64,000 nt of DNA, taken from the NCBI RefSeq assembly GCF_003054705.1, contig NZ_QAYX01000023.1, positions 62,001 through 126,000 of the forward strand, given 5' to 3'. Shown piece after piece: positions 34,988 to 44,312 of the stretch; the stretch's first letter is position 1; every line of letters begins with the position of its first letter. The position numbers were made by a program, and so were the translations under genes. The DNA comes from Opitutus sp. ER46 (GTDB taxonomy: Bacteria > Verrucomicrobiota > Verrucomicrobiia > Opitutales > Opitutaceae). The notes under the pieces are model-generated. The model worked only from the letters and a program-made list of their open reading frames with translations, was not told where the DNA came from and searched no databases.

Positions 34988-37044
34988 GTCTCCACCACGG
35001 TCTTGAAGCCGCGCCGCGCCGCCTCTTCGAGGATCTTCAGTCCCTGCACAGCCTGCTTTTCTGACGGCGCTTTCTTGTTCGCTGCGAGCTTTCCGAGGCT
35101 GAACGCAAGACCTCGCTGCCACGGGCTCAGATTGTCGGTCTCCTTGGCCCAATGGGCGAGCTGGAACCATGTGTCGGAATCGATCTTCATGAGCCGCACA
35201 ACGTCCTCGGATGGAGCCGCGCCGTTGACGTTGGTTAGGTCTTTTTGCGGCACTCCAGGTTCTTTCCCTGCCATCGTCAAGTCGACCAGTTCGATCTCGA
35301 AATCGGTGGCCAGATCAATGGCTCCCTCCCGAAATGAATCCCAACACTCCTGACGTTTCGACCATTCGCCCGGGTTACGTCGGTTCGGAGGCGGGTTAAT
35401 GATGTGTTCGTTTGCGAACGCCGAGACTTTCACAATTGCGGCGGCGAGAGCATCTGAAAGTTTCTGCTCCCGCCAGATGCGATCCAGATCGATTCGTTGG
35501 GCGCTGTGGTGCGAAAGCCATGCGAGCGTATAGGTGACAATGTTGGCGCGGAAGCCGCCGTAGTTCTGTGCCCCAACAAGCTTTTCGGCGGACTTGAAGA
35601 GAATCGCCTTTGCAACCAGCCGGTGAAAGTAGTCCTCGTCCACCGTCGGATGGCCCCGCTCAAGATTCGCTTCCGTAAACTTGATGAAGTTCTTTTCGGC
35701 ACCAAGGCAGACATGGTGCGGCAGCTGGTTCCATGTGTTCTCGTACTTCGCGAGGTCCGTCTTGGTGAACTTCTGTCGAATAGGGCTAAGTGCGTCGAAT
35801 GCGCGCATGCGGGCCGGCGTTCCCTCACGCATCTTGTCGTCAAGGTAGGAACCGCGCGCGCGCTCATAGTACCAGCGTGTCTGGCGTTCAGTGCCGGATG
35901 CGGCGGGCGCCCAAAGCCGGCGTGATAACTCCTCAAGCTTCACGTGATAGGGCTGATTTGCCGAGAAGTCGGCGGCGTTCACCTTATTCTGGCTGTTCGC
36001 GTATTGCGATATGAGCGGAACAAAGACGTCGATCTTCTTTGGGTCGTTTAGGACGGTCAGCTTCACCTGCACAACCAGACTGGTAAGGTCTGCCTTATCC
36101 CTCTTGAACGCGTGATAGATCGATGCCGTTGTCTGCCCTCCATTCACAATCTGAAAGTCACGGGCAAGCTTCAACGCGGCAAAACCAGCACCCCGTTCCT
36201 CAACGTCAACATTCTCGGCGGTAGCAGAGATGCCGTTGTTGTACGCGAGAAAGCGATGCGGTTCGCTCTGAATTGTGGAACGAATGCCCTTGTTGATTTT
36301 GCCCTTCGCCTGGAGAAACGAACGAACGTTTTTTTCCAGCAATCTGGGTCCGTACTCTCCATACAGTTTTGCAAGTAGCAGCCCAGGGAAGTACGCCAGG
36401 AATGTTCTGTATTCACCGGTTGAATCCGATGTTGAAATGCACGGTACACTGCCTCCAAAACTCGATTCGAAATCGATGGTAATGACCTCCCTCTGCATCT
36501 TGGAGGTAAAGAAACGGCGCAGCTTCTCCAAATCCCAGATGTAGTGGCTGACCTCGACACCATCGACGGTCACGTCCTCGACCTCAGGATTGCGGACGAC
36601 ACCATCGGTTAGGAGGAAGAAGCGTGCCTTGGAAAGGTCGTCACGGAGCTCATATATCTCCTTTGCCAAGGCAAATATCGCCGAGGATTCCTCAAGTTTC
36701 TTGTGCAAGCCTTGGAGTGCCGCTTCAAAAAAGCGATGCAGCCAACGGAAATGATTGTTGACTTCGGAATTCGGCACTGACTCCGGGGGCACGGCTCCCG
36801 TGTGACATGTCACGAACAAGTCGAGGCATTCGCCGTCAGCCGAAAGATTGAACGCGTTAATCTTCTCTCCACGATTGTTGTGCTTGTAGTAGCAAACCTC
36901 GCTGTCATCCACCTCGTTCGCCTGCACGAGATACTCGATCAGCACCTCCGTAAATTTGTCTTCTTTGAAGTGTCCAGTGTCTGCGTCAGTGCAGCGTGAT
37001 AGTACTTCCTGACGTATTTCCTCCGCGAACTCCTCGATGGTCAT
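34984..37044 (-). CDS. AIPR-family (abortive infection phage resistance) protein
   Basis: 686 residues. The central part contains the signature of AIPR proteins: SEPHRFLAYNNGISATAENV and FQIVNGGQTTASIYHAFKRD, followed by VKLTVLNDPKK and ISQYANSQNKVNAADFSANQ. An N-terminal segment (FTEVLIEYLVQANEVDDSEV) may be a PD-(D/E)XK-like fold. AIPR proteins were first named from phage-resistance loci and recur with Z1, DUF4420-like and MutL-like genes. The start overlaps the nuclease gene stop by four bases and the end overlaps vsr by four bases. Confidence 0.88.
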   Translation of the reverse strand: MTIEEFAEEIRQEVLSRCTDADTGHFKEDKFTEVLIEYLVQANEVDDSEVCYYKHNNRGEKINAFNLSADGECLDLFVTCHTGAVPPESVPNSEVNNHFRWLHRFFEAALQGLHKKLEESSAIFALAKEIYELRDDLSKARFFLLTDGVVRNPEVEDVTVDGVEVSHYIWDLEKLRRFFTSKMQREVITIDFESSFGGSVPCISTSDSTGEYRTFLAYFPGLLLAKLYGEYGPRLLEKNVRSFLQAKGKINKGIRSTIQSEPHRFLAYNNGISATAENVDVEERGAGFAALKLARDFQIVNGGQTTASIYHAFKRDKADLTSLVVQVKLTVLNDPKKIDVFVPLISQYANSQNKVNAADFSANQPYHVKLEELSRRLWAPAASGTERQTRWYYERARGSYLDDKMREGTPARMRAFDALSPIRQKFTKTDLAKYENTWNQLPHHVCLGAEKNFIKFTEANLERGHPTVDEDYFHRLVAKAILFKSAEKLVGAQNYGGFRANIVTYTLAWLSHHSAQRIDLDRIWREQKLSDALAAAIVKVSAFANEHIINPPPNRRNPGEWSKRQECWDSFREGAIDLATDFEIELVDLTMAGKEPGVPQKDLTNVNGAAPSEDVVRLMKIDSDTWFQLAHWAKETDNLSPWQRGLAFSLGKLAANKKAPSEKQAVQGLKILEEAARRGFKTVVET

Positions 37045-38045
37045 GACTGCGCCCTTTCAATAAGCTCGTAAACAGTCGATGCTTCCACCCGATAAGCGGC
37101 GCACTCAGCGGCGGCGATCGAGTATTTGACGTCGCCAACACCTTTCCGGATGTCGGCACCGACGATGCGGGGAAACTCATCCCGGACTTCGAAGAAGTCC
37201 TGTGAACGCACGGCATATCTGGTCGAATACTTCCCGGCCTCGGAATCGACGTAGCCGGCAAGCAGCAGCAGCTCGGAGAATCGCGCGTATGCGTCAGGCT
37301 CGCGCTGGATCGTTGCGCGCACTGATTCGACAATCTCCGGAAGCGATGTACCACCGGCGACCAGCCTCTCCATCAGCAGTCCATAAACGAAAAGACGGCC
37401 GACGCCACTGGCATCGAGCTGCATCTCGTTGCTCACTGCGAACGTGCTGTGCTGTTTTGCGGTGGTGGTTTTGACCTCAATTGCGATTCCTGGGAATTGG
37501 AAGTCCTTCGCAAGTCGCTTTGGTCCTGCCCAAGACGCGATTGCACGCAGCGGCGCGACACGGGAGAGCAGTTTCTCCTGCAAGAACCACAATTCCGCAA
37601 ATAGGCCCTGTTGCGCCCCGTCACCCAAACCTGAGGACGGCAGCTGGTTCAGAAACGTCTGCCACTCGGCGATACGCTGGAGGAATGCCGAGAATGCCGA
37701 CTCCACATCGTGACATTGGCCGATGTGGTCGAGCATGTCGTTTGCGACCACGTCGAAAATTTCAGCATGAGCAGAGTCCGTAAGCTCAAATTGGAGACAA
37801 TGGTGTCCCTCGGAATCCGCGGAGTTCTTTACGAACCTGACGGCAAAGCCGCGACCAGATGGGAGCTGTTGCGATGTACGTTCGTGCTTCAAGTTGGCCT
37901 TCAGCAGGAGAAAGCGGTGCGCCGAAGAACGATCAAGTGCAGCGAATACGTTGAGCTTTGACGAAGGCAACAAGCGCAGCCCGACAACCGATGCCCCCTC
38001 CGCATCCGCTTTGGCCAGTTGCTTCCATGTATGCGGTCCGATCAT
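37041..38045 (-). CDS. PD-(D/E)XK motif protein (DUF4420-type)
   Basis: 334 residues. The conserved GLFAELWFLQEKL lies at 147-159 and the nuclease core at 175-192: AKDFQFPGIAIEVKTT with Asp 181, Glu 190 and Lys 192 in the right spacing for a PD-(D/E)XK site. This family sits in MutL/Z1-type restriction clusters and is the most likely DNA-cutting component. It overlaps the Z1 gene by one base (TGATG) and the AIPR gene by four, so translation is coupled throughout. Confidence 0.87.
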   Translation of the reverse strand: MIGPHTWKQLAKADAEGASVVGLRLLPSSKLNVFAALDRSSAHRFLLLKANLKHERTSQQLPSGRGFAVRFVKNSADSEGHHCLQFELTDSAHAEIFDVVANDMLDHIGQCHDVESAFSAFLQRIAEWQTFLNQLPSSGLGDGAQQGLFAELWFLQEKLLSRVAPLRAIASWAGPKRLAKDFQFPGIAIEVKTTTAKQHSTFAVSNEMQLDASGVGRLFVYGLLMERLVAGGTSLPEIVESVRATIQREPDAYARFSELLLLAGYVDSEAGKYSTRYAVRSQDFFEVRDEFPRIVGADIRKGVGDVKYSIAAAECAAYRVEASTVYELIERAQS

Positions 38046-40861
38046 CAGTCTTCTACCTCCTCGTCGAGCTGATTTCCGATATAGACCAAGTTCGCCTCAT
38101 ATTCTACCCCATCCGTTGGATTCAGCCGATCACCAGGGAAGCTGATTCCGATTCCAACCGTCGGGATAGTGTAGTTGAGGCCTCCTGCCTTGCTGGAATC
38201 CAAAGGATAGATCAAAAGAAGGCCGTCTGTGAGGGGCCTTTGCTTGCGCAAAGCAGGACCAGATGGCCTTTCGGGCTCGGCTAGACTCCGGTTCTCTGGC
38301 GCGCGGGCAGCCCATTGTATCCTCGTTTCGTCTAGTGCCCTCGCTACTGCCTCCTCCGGCAAGCCGTGCTGCTCGTCAACAGGGCTTAACAGTCGTTTGA
38401 TCGTGTACTTGGCGGTGGATGGTGTCAGATTTGCACGCTCAATCAATCCGACACTGAATCCCAAATCGTTCGACGGTGTCGCAGTCGCGAATCCGCTGGA
38501 AACGAGAACTACTGTCCAGTTCTTAAGATACCCCTTTGCCACCTGTTTGGAGACGTAGTGCGCCAAGAGCGCGCTATTCACTTTCGGGGCATGAGGATGT
38601 GTCTTGTACGCTTTCAGAAACCCGACAACTTCGGAGGCAGCAACCCCGGTCCAAACGTGATTGCCTGGAGATTGTGGCGGAGGCAATGATGACAGAAGAC
38701 GACGCGTTACCTCAAGGTTTTGTCGCATCAATGCGCCGTCGTTCTGGAACACGGTCGTTTCACTGATCTGCCCATCATACGAGACCCTGAGTCTCTGGGA
38801 ATCGCGCATCTTTACGAGGCTGGTGATCCAAAGCCCATTCGGATCGCTCCTAACCTTCAGGCCATACTCCTTCGGTGTACGATCGCCCATCAACTCGAAC
38901 TCATTCCGCAGCTCCTCAGAGGCGAAAGCGATATTCTGATACCACTCGATCAAATCCGGTGTTGTGAACAGCCGGCAGACATCCAGGTACCCTGGTCGAT
39001 ATCCGAACCAACGGCCCATCTGCATCAAAGTATCGTACATGCGCGAAGGTCGAAGAAAATAGCTGACAGACAATCCGTAGAGGGTCAGTCCGCGAGAAAG
39101 TTTGTCCCCGCCGATCGCGATGACGCTTACGCCGTTTGGTGATCGCTGATAGTCAAGAACGTCTGTGGACTCACCAGAAATCTGCTTCACGCTGATCTTC
39201 AGCGCGGCTGCCGCAACAAGGGGCTTGATATCATTCCACTCGGTCTCAGTTATGAGGGGATCCTCCACGAGACTCTTCACCGCAGCGGTGGTGGGCTGGA
39301 AATTTTCAATCCAAAGCTGCTCAAGCTCGGCAAGAATCTGGGCGGAAGAGTTACCGTCTCCATACCGTAGCCGGTTGGAGATGTCCGAAAGCTCCGCTTC
39401 AACGAGTTCTTTCAGTTTTTCCTGCACCGACACAAATCTGGTCACATGCACGAGCATGGATTTGTGTGCCTTGTCATCACCTCGAAATGCCCTGACGGCG
39501 CATGAGAGCACAAAACAGCGCATTGCCTTCTTCAGAGACTCTGGAAGAGCTACGGGCTTGAAGTCCTTCTTGTGCTTCGGAGGAATGTATGCGGCCGAAT
39601 CGCTGACCGGTACAATGATCGGCAATGGCGGCACCGTTTCAGCTATCCCCGCCTCTGGATCCGAATCGATGCCGAAAACCTTTACCGCGCCAACATAGTT
39701 TTTTGGCGTTGGCAGGCTGATTATGAAACTCCGAGGAAACAGTCCTTCTCCGTAGGGAATCTCGATTTCATTGGGAGGCTTGCCGATACTGCCACTGCCC
39801 GAGTTGTCGTCCGGTCGAATAAAGATGTTGGCAAAGGGGGTCGCAGTATATCCGACGTACGCTTTCTTGGAAAACAGACTCAAAATCTGGCGGATCTTGG
39901 CGTTAATTTTCGTGACATCATATTCCGAAACTGGAGCACCAGTCATCGGGTCAGTAGGCACCGCTTTTGTATTAATTGAGCCATGGTCTGCTTCGTCATC
40001 GATGACTAGAAGTGGTATGTCGGCTGGAAGTCTGCCAGTATCACTCTCCCTATACGAGGCTAGCCACACCAGCAGATTGGTCAGGATTGTGAGATTCTTC
40101 TTTACAACCAAGATGATCGGGTCCTGCCCGCCCGGATTTATTCCCAGTTCACGAGCCCGTTGGCGGCTGAAATCCTGCTCGTAGCCCGTAAGCGAGTGCG
40201 CAACAGCCCGGTGACGCGTGACGAGAGTTCCAACGCCGATGCGCTCATTGCCCTGATCGAATGTGGTTGCACGGGCCGCGCTGTACCCAAGGAACCCTTC
40301 GTCGATACGCAACTGAGTTTGGGAACGTAGATCATCATTGAGGCCGGCCAGAACAACAATGATTCGGTATCCTGCGTCTGCCGCCTTGCAGATCAGTCCG
40401 ACGAAATTGCCGGTCTTTCCAGACTGTACATGGCCCACAACCATGCCCCTGCGGTCCCATCCACCAGTACGGTTCGGATCTTCGAGGCGCTCAAGGATTT
40501 TGTCAGTGAGCTTGTCAATGGAACCGATGGCCTTGGCTGGGAGTGGGTCGCCATTCTCGCCAAGCCAGCGGCGATACCGGTCCCAGAACTTCCACTCGAT
40601 GGTAGCGCGCTGCGCCGGCAGCCAATCGTCGTGTCCAGTAATGTCGTCCATGACGAACTCGCGGCCAACATTCCAAGCGACCATTGCCTCCAGTTCCCTA
40701 ATGAGTCTGTCCTTGTCCACGTCCATGGCCGCGCCCTTGCTCGAAAGTGCAACGGTCTGGATCGCGATATCTGTGATTTCCGCAATGCGGTCCTTTGTAT
40801 GCGGGCCACCTTGGTCGAGGATGAGCAATGCGTGACTTAGGGCTTTCTGGTAGCTGGTCAT
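38045..40861 (-). CDS. Z1-domain helicase-like ATPase
   Basis: 938 residues. Walker A (GHVQSGKTGN) is at 143-152, Walker B (LLVIDDEADHGSI) at 284-296, the AYVGYTATPFANIF-type motif III (seen as KAYVGYTATPFANIFIR) follows, and the C-terminal motor half carries IAIGGDKLSRGLTL and MQMGRWFGYRPGY in place of SF2 motifs V-VI. This is the Z1 family, an ATP-driven nucleic-acid translocase found next to MutL-like ATPases in restriction-type operons. It overlaps both neighbours (four and one bases). It is expected to move on or remodel DNA before cleavage. Confidence 0.9.
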   Translation of the reverse strand: MTSYQKALSHALLILDQGGPHTKDRIAEITDIAIQTVALSSKGAAMDVDKDRLIRELEAMVAWNVGREFVMDDITGHDDWLPAQRATIEWKFWDRYRRWLGENGDPLPAKAIGSIDKLTDKILERLEDPNRTGGWDRRGMVVGHVQSGKTGNFVGLICKAADAGYRIIVVLAGLNDDLRSQTQLRIDEGFLGYSAARATTFDQGNERIGVGTLVTRHRAVAHSLTGYEQDFSRQRARELGINPGGQDPIILVVKKNLTILTNLLVWLASYRESDTGRLPADIPLLVIDDEADHGSINTKAVPTDPMTGAPVSEYDVTKINAKIRQILSLFSKKAYVGYTATPFANIFIRPDDNSGSGSIGKPPNEIEIPYGEGLFPRSFIISLPTPKNYVGAVKVFGIDSDPEAGIAETVPPLPIIVPVSDSAAYIPPKHKKDFKPVALPESLKKAMRCFVLSCAVRAFRGDDKAHKSMLVHVTRFVSVQEKLKELVEAELSDISNRLRYGDGNSSAQILAELEQLWIENFQPTTAAVKSLVEDPLITETEWNDIKPLVAAAALKISVKQISGESTDVLDYQRSPNGVSVIAIGGDKLSRGLTLYGLSVSYFLRPSRMYDTLMQMGRWFGYRPGYLDVCRLFTTPDLIEWYQNIAFASEELRNEFELMGDRTPKEYGLKVRSDPNGLWITSLVKMRDSQRLRVSYDGQISETTVFQNDGALMRQNLEVTRRLLSSLPPPQSPGNHVWTGVAASEVVGFLKAYKTHPHAPKVNSALLAHYVSKQVAKGYLKNWTVVLVSSGFATATPSNDLGFSVGLIERANLTPSTAKYTIKRLLSPVDEQHGLPEEAVARALDETRIQWAARAPENRSLAEPERPSGPALRKQRPLTDGLLLIYPLDSSKAGGLNYTIPTVGIGISFPGDRLNPTDGVEYEANLVYIGNQLDEEVED

Positions 40862-42372
40862 TTTGCCTCTTTCTTTAGCGTCTCTTTGAAGGATTCGACG
40901 AGTTCGGGAAAGCGATCGAAAGGCTCCATTACGGCGATACGTTCAAGAGCCTGCACAGCAGGAACAGATGATTTCCTCATGGCACCAAAAACAGCCTTCA
41001 TTGTGTCCAGCACCTCTGCGCTTGATGAGCCCTCGAATGGCGTTGCGTGCTGGTCGGGGTGTTCGGAGCTCGTGATCGCAAGCAATGGGATGGGGACGGT
41101 TTCCTCGATAAGCCGCAAAAGGCGGTCGACATCGGTGCCATGTACCGCGAGCGCATGCTTAACTAACGGGTGTTCGCGATTAATGCGGTACTGATACTTC
41201 CCGCTTCGGATCTTCTGCTGCCATACAAAAACGAAATCCTGCGACGAGTGACGGGCGGATACCTTGCCACGGTGCCGGTAAACTTCACTGGCCCTAGCTC
41301 GCGTTGCCTCAGCGATTCTCTTCAGGTCATCCCTAAACCCATCAGGAGGCCGGGCCTTTGATTTGGTAACGTCGATTTCCCATTCCTGGTCCATCGAGTT
41401 GGGAATATCCAGTTGGATACGTGCCAGCTTGAAGTGCTCCTCTTTTGTGAACGGCAGCCCGAGCCAGTCGCCAGCTACTAACAGACGTTCATTCCGGTAA
41501 ACATAGAACCCCTGCTGGTGATTCCATCCTTTGATCCCGGCTGCCTCGGTGTGTTTTCGTGCAGTCAGCTTTGAAATGTGCGGGAGCACAAACGGCACGA
41601 TATTTATCCTTCCATGCAGTTGTGCAATTTTCTCATCTGCAATTTGCTGGGTGGCCCGCTCGTTCTTTAGAAACGGGTCCCAAGGATCGATTGCGTTGTC
41701 GTTGACCAAGATTTTCAGCCTCCGTTTTCCCTCCATGAAACGATGGAACACCATGGCAAGGTGCCGCTCGACCCCATTGATCCGCGCATGGAATAGGTGC
41801 TTCTGAGCGGCATTGTCGGCACTCTGGCCGCGAACGATTCTATCCATATTTTCCCAAAGCACCGCCGTTCCCTGAGGCAGTGAGGACAGCCTCTTGAGCT
41901 GCCGTTCCGCCTCATCACCAGCTTCTCTCATCAACAGCCACTTCTTCTTGAATGCGACAAACGCCAGATCCCAACACCGGGTCGCAGGCTGGCAGGACCG
42001 CACTTTGGTCCTCACGGTAAGCCGGCGGCATTGGGAGAAAGACGCGGTTTTCAGGCCCAACCCATAGCGCCCGAGGTCCTTGGGGTCACGGGATTCCAGC
42101 GGATTGCGGCTGCCGGGACGCATTGCGTCCACAAGCGTCGCTTCGGTCATCCCGGTACCGTTATCGGTGACGCAGATAGTGGAGAATTCCCCTGCCCAAA
42201 AAAAATCGACCCAAACCGTGCTCGCACCCGCAAAAATACTATTGTCAATGAGATCGGCAATTGCACTGGGCAGATCGTAACCGAATGCACGCAACGATTC
42301 GATCATCGGTGCCGCCAACGGTTCAGCTAGATCGCATTGTTTCTCATTAATCGATTCAAAGTTCTTGGGCAC
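40858..42372 (-). CDS. MutL/MORC-like GHKL ATPase
   Basis: 504 residues. The GHKL nucleotide site is complete: N-box SAIADLIDNSIFAGA at 36-50, G1 DNGTGM at 70-75, and G2 GRYGLGLKTASFSQC at 101-115. An S5-like domain follows (KLTARKHTEAAGIKGWNHQQ, FYVYRNERLLVAGDW). This matches the ATPases of MutL-homologue restriction systems discussed by Iyer, Abhiman and Aravind as the origin of eukaryotic MORC proteins. ATP-driven dimer clamping on DNA is the expected activity. Its start lies 35 bp after the methyltransferase stop. Confidence 0.9.
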   Translation of the reverse strand: MPKNFESINEKQCDLAEPLAAPMIESLRAFGYDLPSAIADLIDNSIFAGASTVWVDFFWAGEFSTICVTDNGTGMTEATLVDAMRPGSRNPLESRDPKDLGRYGLGLKTASFSQCRRLTVRTKVRSCQPATRCWDLAFVAFKKKWLLMREAGDEAERQLKRLSSLPQGTAVLWENMDRIVRGQSADNAAQKHLFHARINGVERHLAMVFHRFMEGKRRLKILVNDNAIDPWDPFLKNERATQQIADEKIAQLHGRINIVPFVLPHISKLTARKHTEAAGIKGWNHQQGFYVYRNERLLVAGDWLGLPFTKEEHFKLARIQLDIPNSMDQEWEIDVTKSKARPPDGFRDDLKRIAEATRARASEVYRHRGKVSARHSSQDFVFVWQQKIRSGKYQYRINREHPLVKHALAVHGTDVDRLLRLIEETVPIPLLAITSSEHPDQHATPFEGSSSAEVLDTMKAVFGAMRKSSVPAVQALERIAVMEPFDRFPELVESFKETLKKEAK

Positions 42373-42407
42373 AATGGGTTGGGGTGGAGACTGTCAGCGC
42401 TACGTGC

Positions 42408-43979
42408 TCAGGCCTGTTTTCGATACTTCAGTCCTGCCTGCGTTGCTTCACTGCAGTAAAATTCATCGTCCTTTAGCTCGCCGGCATGGTAGCGGCGCCA
42501 CGCCTCCGTCACAACCGGCTCCAAGAGCACGGGCCAGCCACTTTGCACATAGTACGGTGTCATTAGTCGGGGCTCTATATGCAAGATGCTTGGCACCTCA
42601 TCGACCGTGTTCGAGATGTCTGTTCCGTGCTCCAGCGCACTGTTTGGATGAAGCCCTGGGTAAACATACGCGACTGCGCACCAAGCGCGCTTGAAGGCTT
42701 CTGTCCCGAGGGCGCCGATCGACCTGTTCGATGCAGCGACCACGACCTCCATAATGCGTGAAACCGCTTCCTCAAGACTCGCTGGAATGCGCTTACCTGG
42801 GAACTGGATGAGTTTGGACTTTATATTAACCCCCTCAATATACGCTTTCGCCGTTAGGCCTAGTGCCTCTCCAATAAGCGGAGGAACGGCATTTCCGATC
42901 AGACGAAATTGATGGGTACGGGCCACTGGGAACTCAAACCAATCGGGAAAGCTTTGCACCCGAGCGGCCTCTCTCGGCGTAAGCGAACGATTCTGCGTCG
43001 GGTGAATGAACATCAGCCCGTCCTTGCTCAGATGGGCGACGATTGTGGAGCAGGGTTCGTTTCGATGCTGACGGGTGTACCTATCTTTGAATGTCCCCCG
43101 GTCGTACGGGAATTCGAACTCGATTCCGCGTTTCATTGCCTCAGCACAATGTTCGCCTTCCCTCAATCTGGCGAAATCGCGCAAGTCGCGGTCACTGTGC
43201 GGGCGTGAGCGGTGGCCCGTCAGATTTTCTGCGAGGTGCACCTCAAGGGTCTCGAACAGGTATTGCCTGCCATACCTGGCAACGTGAGCGACCCTGCGCC
43301 GCATATCGTACGTCGAGATCTCAGTCCCCGCCCCAGCTCTCAGCGGCGGCAGATCACCGATTGCTTCGCCAAGCGTCGGGTTAGTGCATGCGCGCGGTGC
43401 CCGCTGCAATCTGCTCGGGAAATAATCCGCCAAGTCGATTCGGGTCCCGATGATTAGCTGTCGCACACGTTTTTGAGGAACACCCAAGTCGAAAGCTTTC
43501 TCAACCTGCGGATGAACCCGGTAGCCATGCGCGCGTGCCTCCTGCTGAACACGGGTGAAGTACCGGCCCCCGGCCGCCGACTTTATTCCGAGGACGTTCT
43601 CCATCACAAAAACCTTCGGACGAAAGAAAGCGACGTACTTCAGAAACTCACGGTAGAGATACCGCCGCGGATCTTCGATCATGCGCGGCCCGCTGTTCGC
43701 TCCGTCCCGCTGGCGGCTTGTAGAAAACCCCTGGCATGGAGGCCCGCCGATAATCACGTCGACTGTTGTTGCGCCAATCTGCCGGGACAACTCGTCAGGC
43801 CCGAAGCGGGTCAAGTCCTTGTGGAGGACGTGTGGGACTTCAGAGAAATTCTTCCTGAAAACATCCACCGCCTCCGAGTTAAAGTCGATTGCCGCCAGCA
43901 CGTCGAAGCCGGCGCGCTTGAACCCCAAGCTGAAGCCGCCGCATCCGCAAAACAGGTCAATGCATGATGGACGCTTCAT
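42408..43979 (-). CDS. DNA (cytosine-5) methyltransferase
   Basis: 523 residues from the ATG giving MKRPSCIDLFCGCGGFSLGF. Motif I is DLFCGCGGFSLGF, motif IV GGPPCQGFSTS holds the catalytic Cys 82, motif VI is VMENVLG, motif VIII-like is QHRNEPCSTI, motif IX region TPREAARVQSFPDWF and motif X RLIGNAVPPLIGEALG. A C-terminal extension of about 170 residues after motif X has no obvious family. The frame stays open to a GTG at 44117, adding 46 low-homology residues. It would mark self DNA for the operon. The recognition sequence cannot be predicted from the target domain by eye. Confidence 0.93.
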   Translation of the reverse strand: MKRPSCIDLFCGCGGFSLGFKRAGFDVLAAIDFNSEAVDVFRKNFSEVPHVLHKDLTRFGPDELSRQIGATTVDVIIGGPPCQGFSTSRQRDGANSGPRMIEDPRRYLYREFLKYVAFFRPKVFVMENVLGIKSAAGGRYFTRVQQEARAHGYRVHPQVEKAFDLGVPQKRVRQLIIGTRIDLADYFPSRLQRAPRACTNPTLGEAIGDLPPLRAGAGTEISTYDMRRRVAHVARYGRQYLFETLEVHLAENLTGHRSRPHSDRDLRDFARLREGEHCAEAMKRGIEFEFPYDRGTFKDRYTRQHRNEPCSTIVAHLSKDGLMFIHPTQNRSLTPREAARVQSFPDWFEFPVARTHQFRLIGNAVPPLIGEALGLTAKAYIEGVNIKSKLIQFPGKRIPASLEEAVSRIMEVVVAASNRSIGALGTEAFKRAWCAVAYVYPGLHPNSALEHGTDISNTVDEVPSILHIEPRLMTPYYVQSGWPVLLEPVVTEAWRRYHAGELKDDEFYCSEATQAGLKYRKQA

Positions 43980-44129
43980 TGGGCGCGGGCGGGAAACTGG
44001 TTTGCCGGAGTGCTGAACATTGTCTTCTGGAGCACCGGAACTAGATTGCGAGTCGCAGGCATTGTCAGCCAAAAGCTTTCTTTTGGCGTCAACCCGTGCT
44101 CCGCACATCCGGTGCACCTAGACTTAACG

Positions 44130-44157
44130 ATATTATGCGTAACTCGTCTTGCGTCAA
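44130..44157 (-). promoter_or_regulatory. Sigma-70-like promoter of the restriction operon
   Basis: Read on the minus strand: TTGACG (44157-44152), 16 bases, then TAATAT (44135-44130), close to consensus and unusually clear for this window. Transcription would begin near 44123. This gives a leader of about 145 bases before the ATG at 43979, or an almost leaderless message if the GTG at 44117 or ATG at 44108 is used. The rest of the interval up to 44312 shows no gene. Confidence 0.55.
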
Positions 44158-44312
44158 TAACCTATGGTAGAAAAATGGGCTGCTGATTCAGAATCCAATA
44201 CCTGCTGCCTCCATGGGCTCACACACGAGGTCGCCTTCGAGAGGGTCAATCGCCACTCGCGCGCCCTCGACTCAGGTAGCGCTGATCGGAAGATGCGGCC
44301 TTCTCGCCTAGC

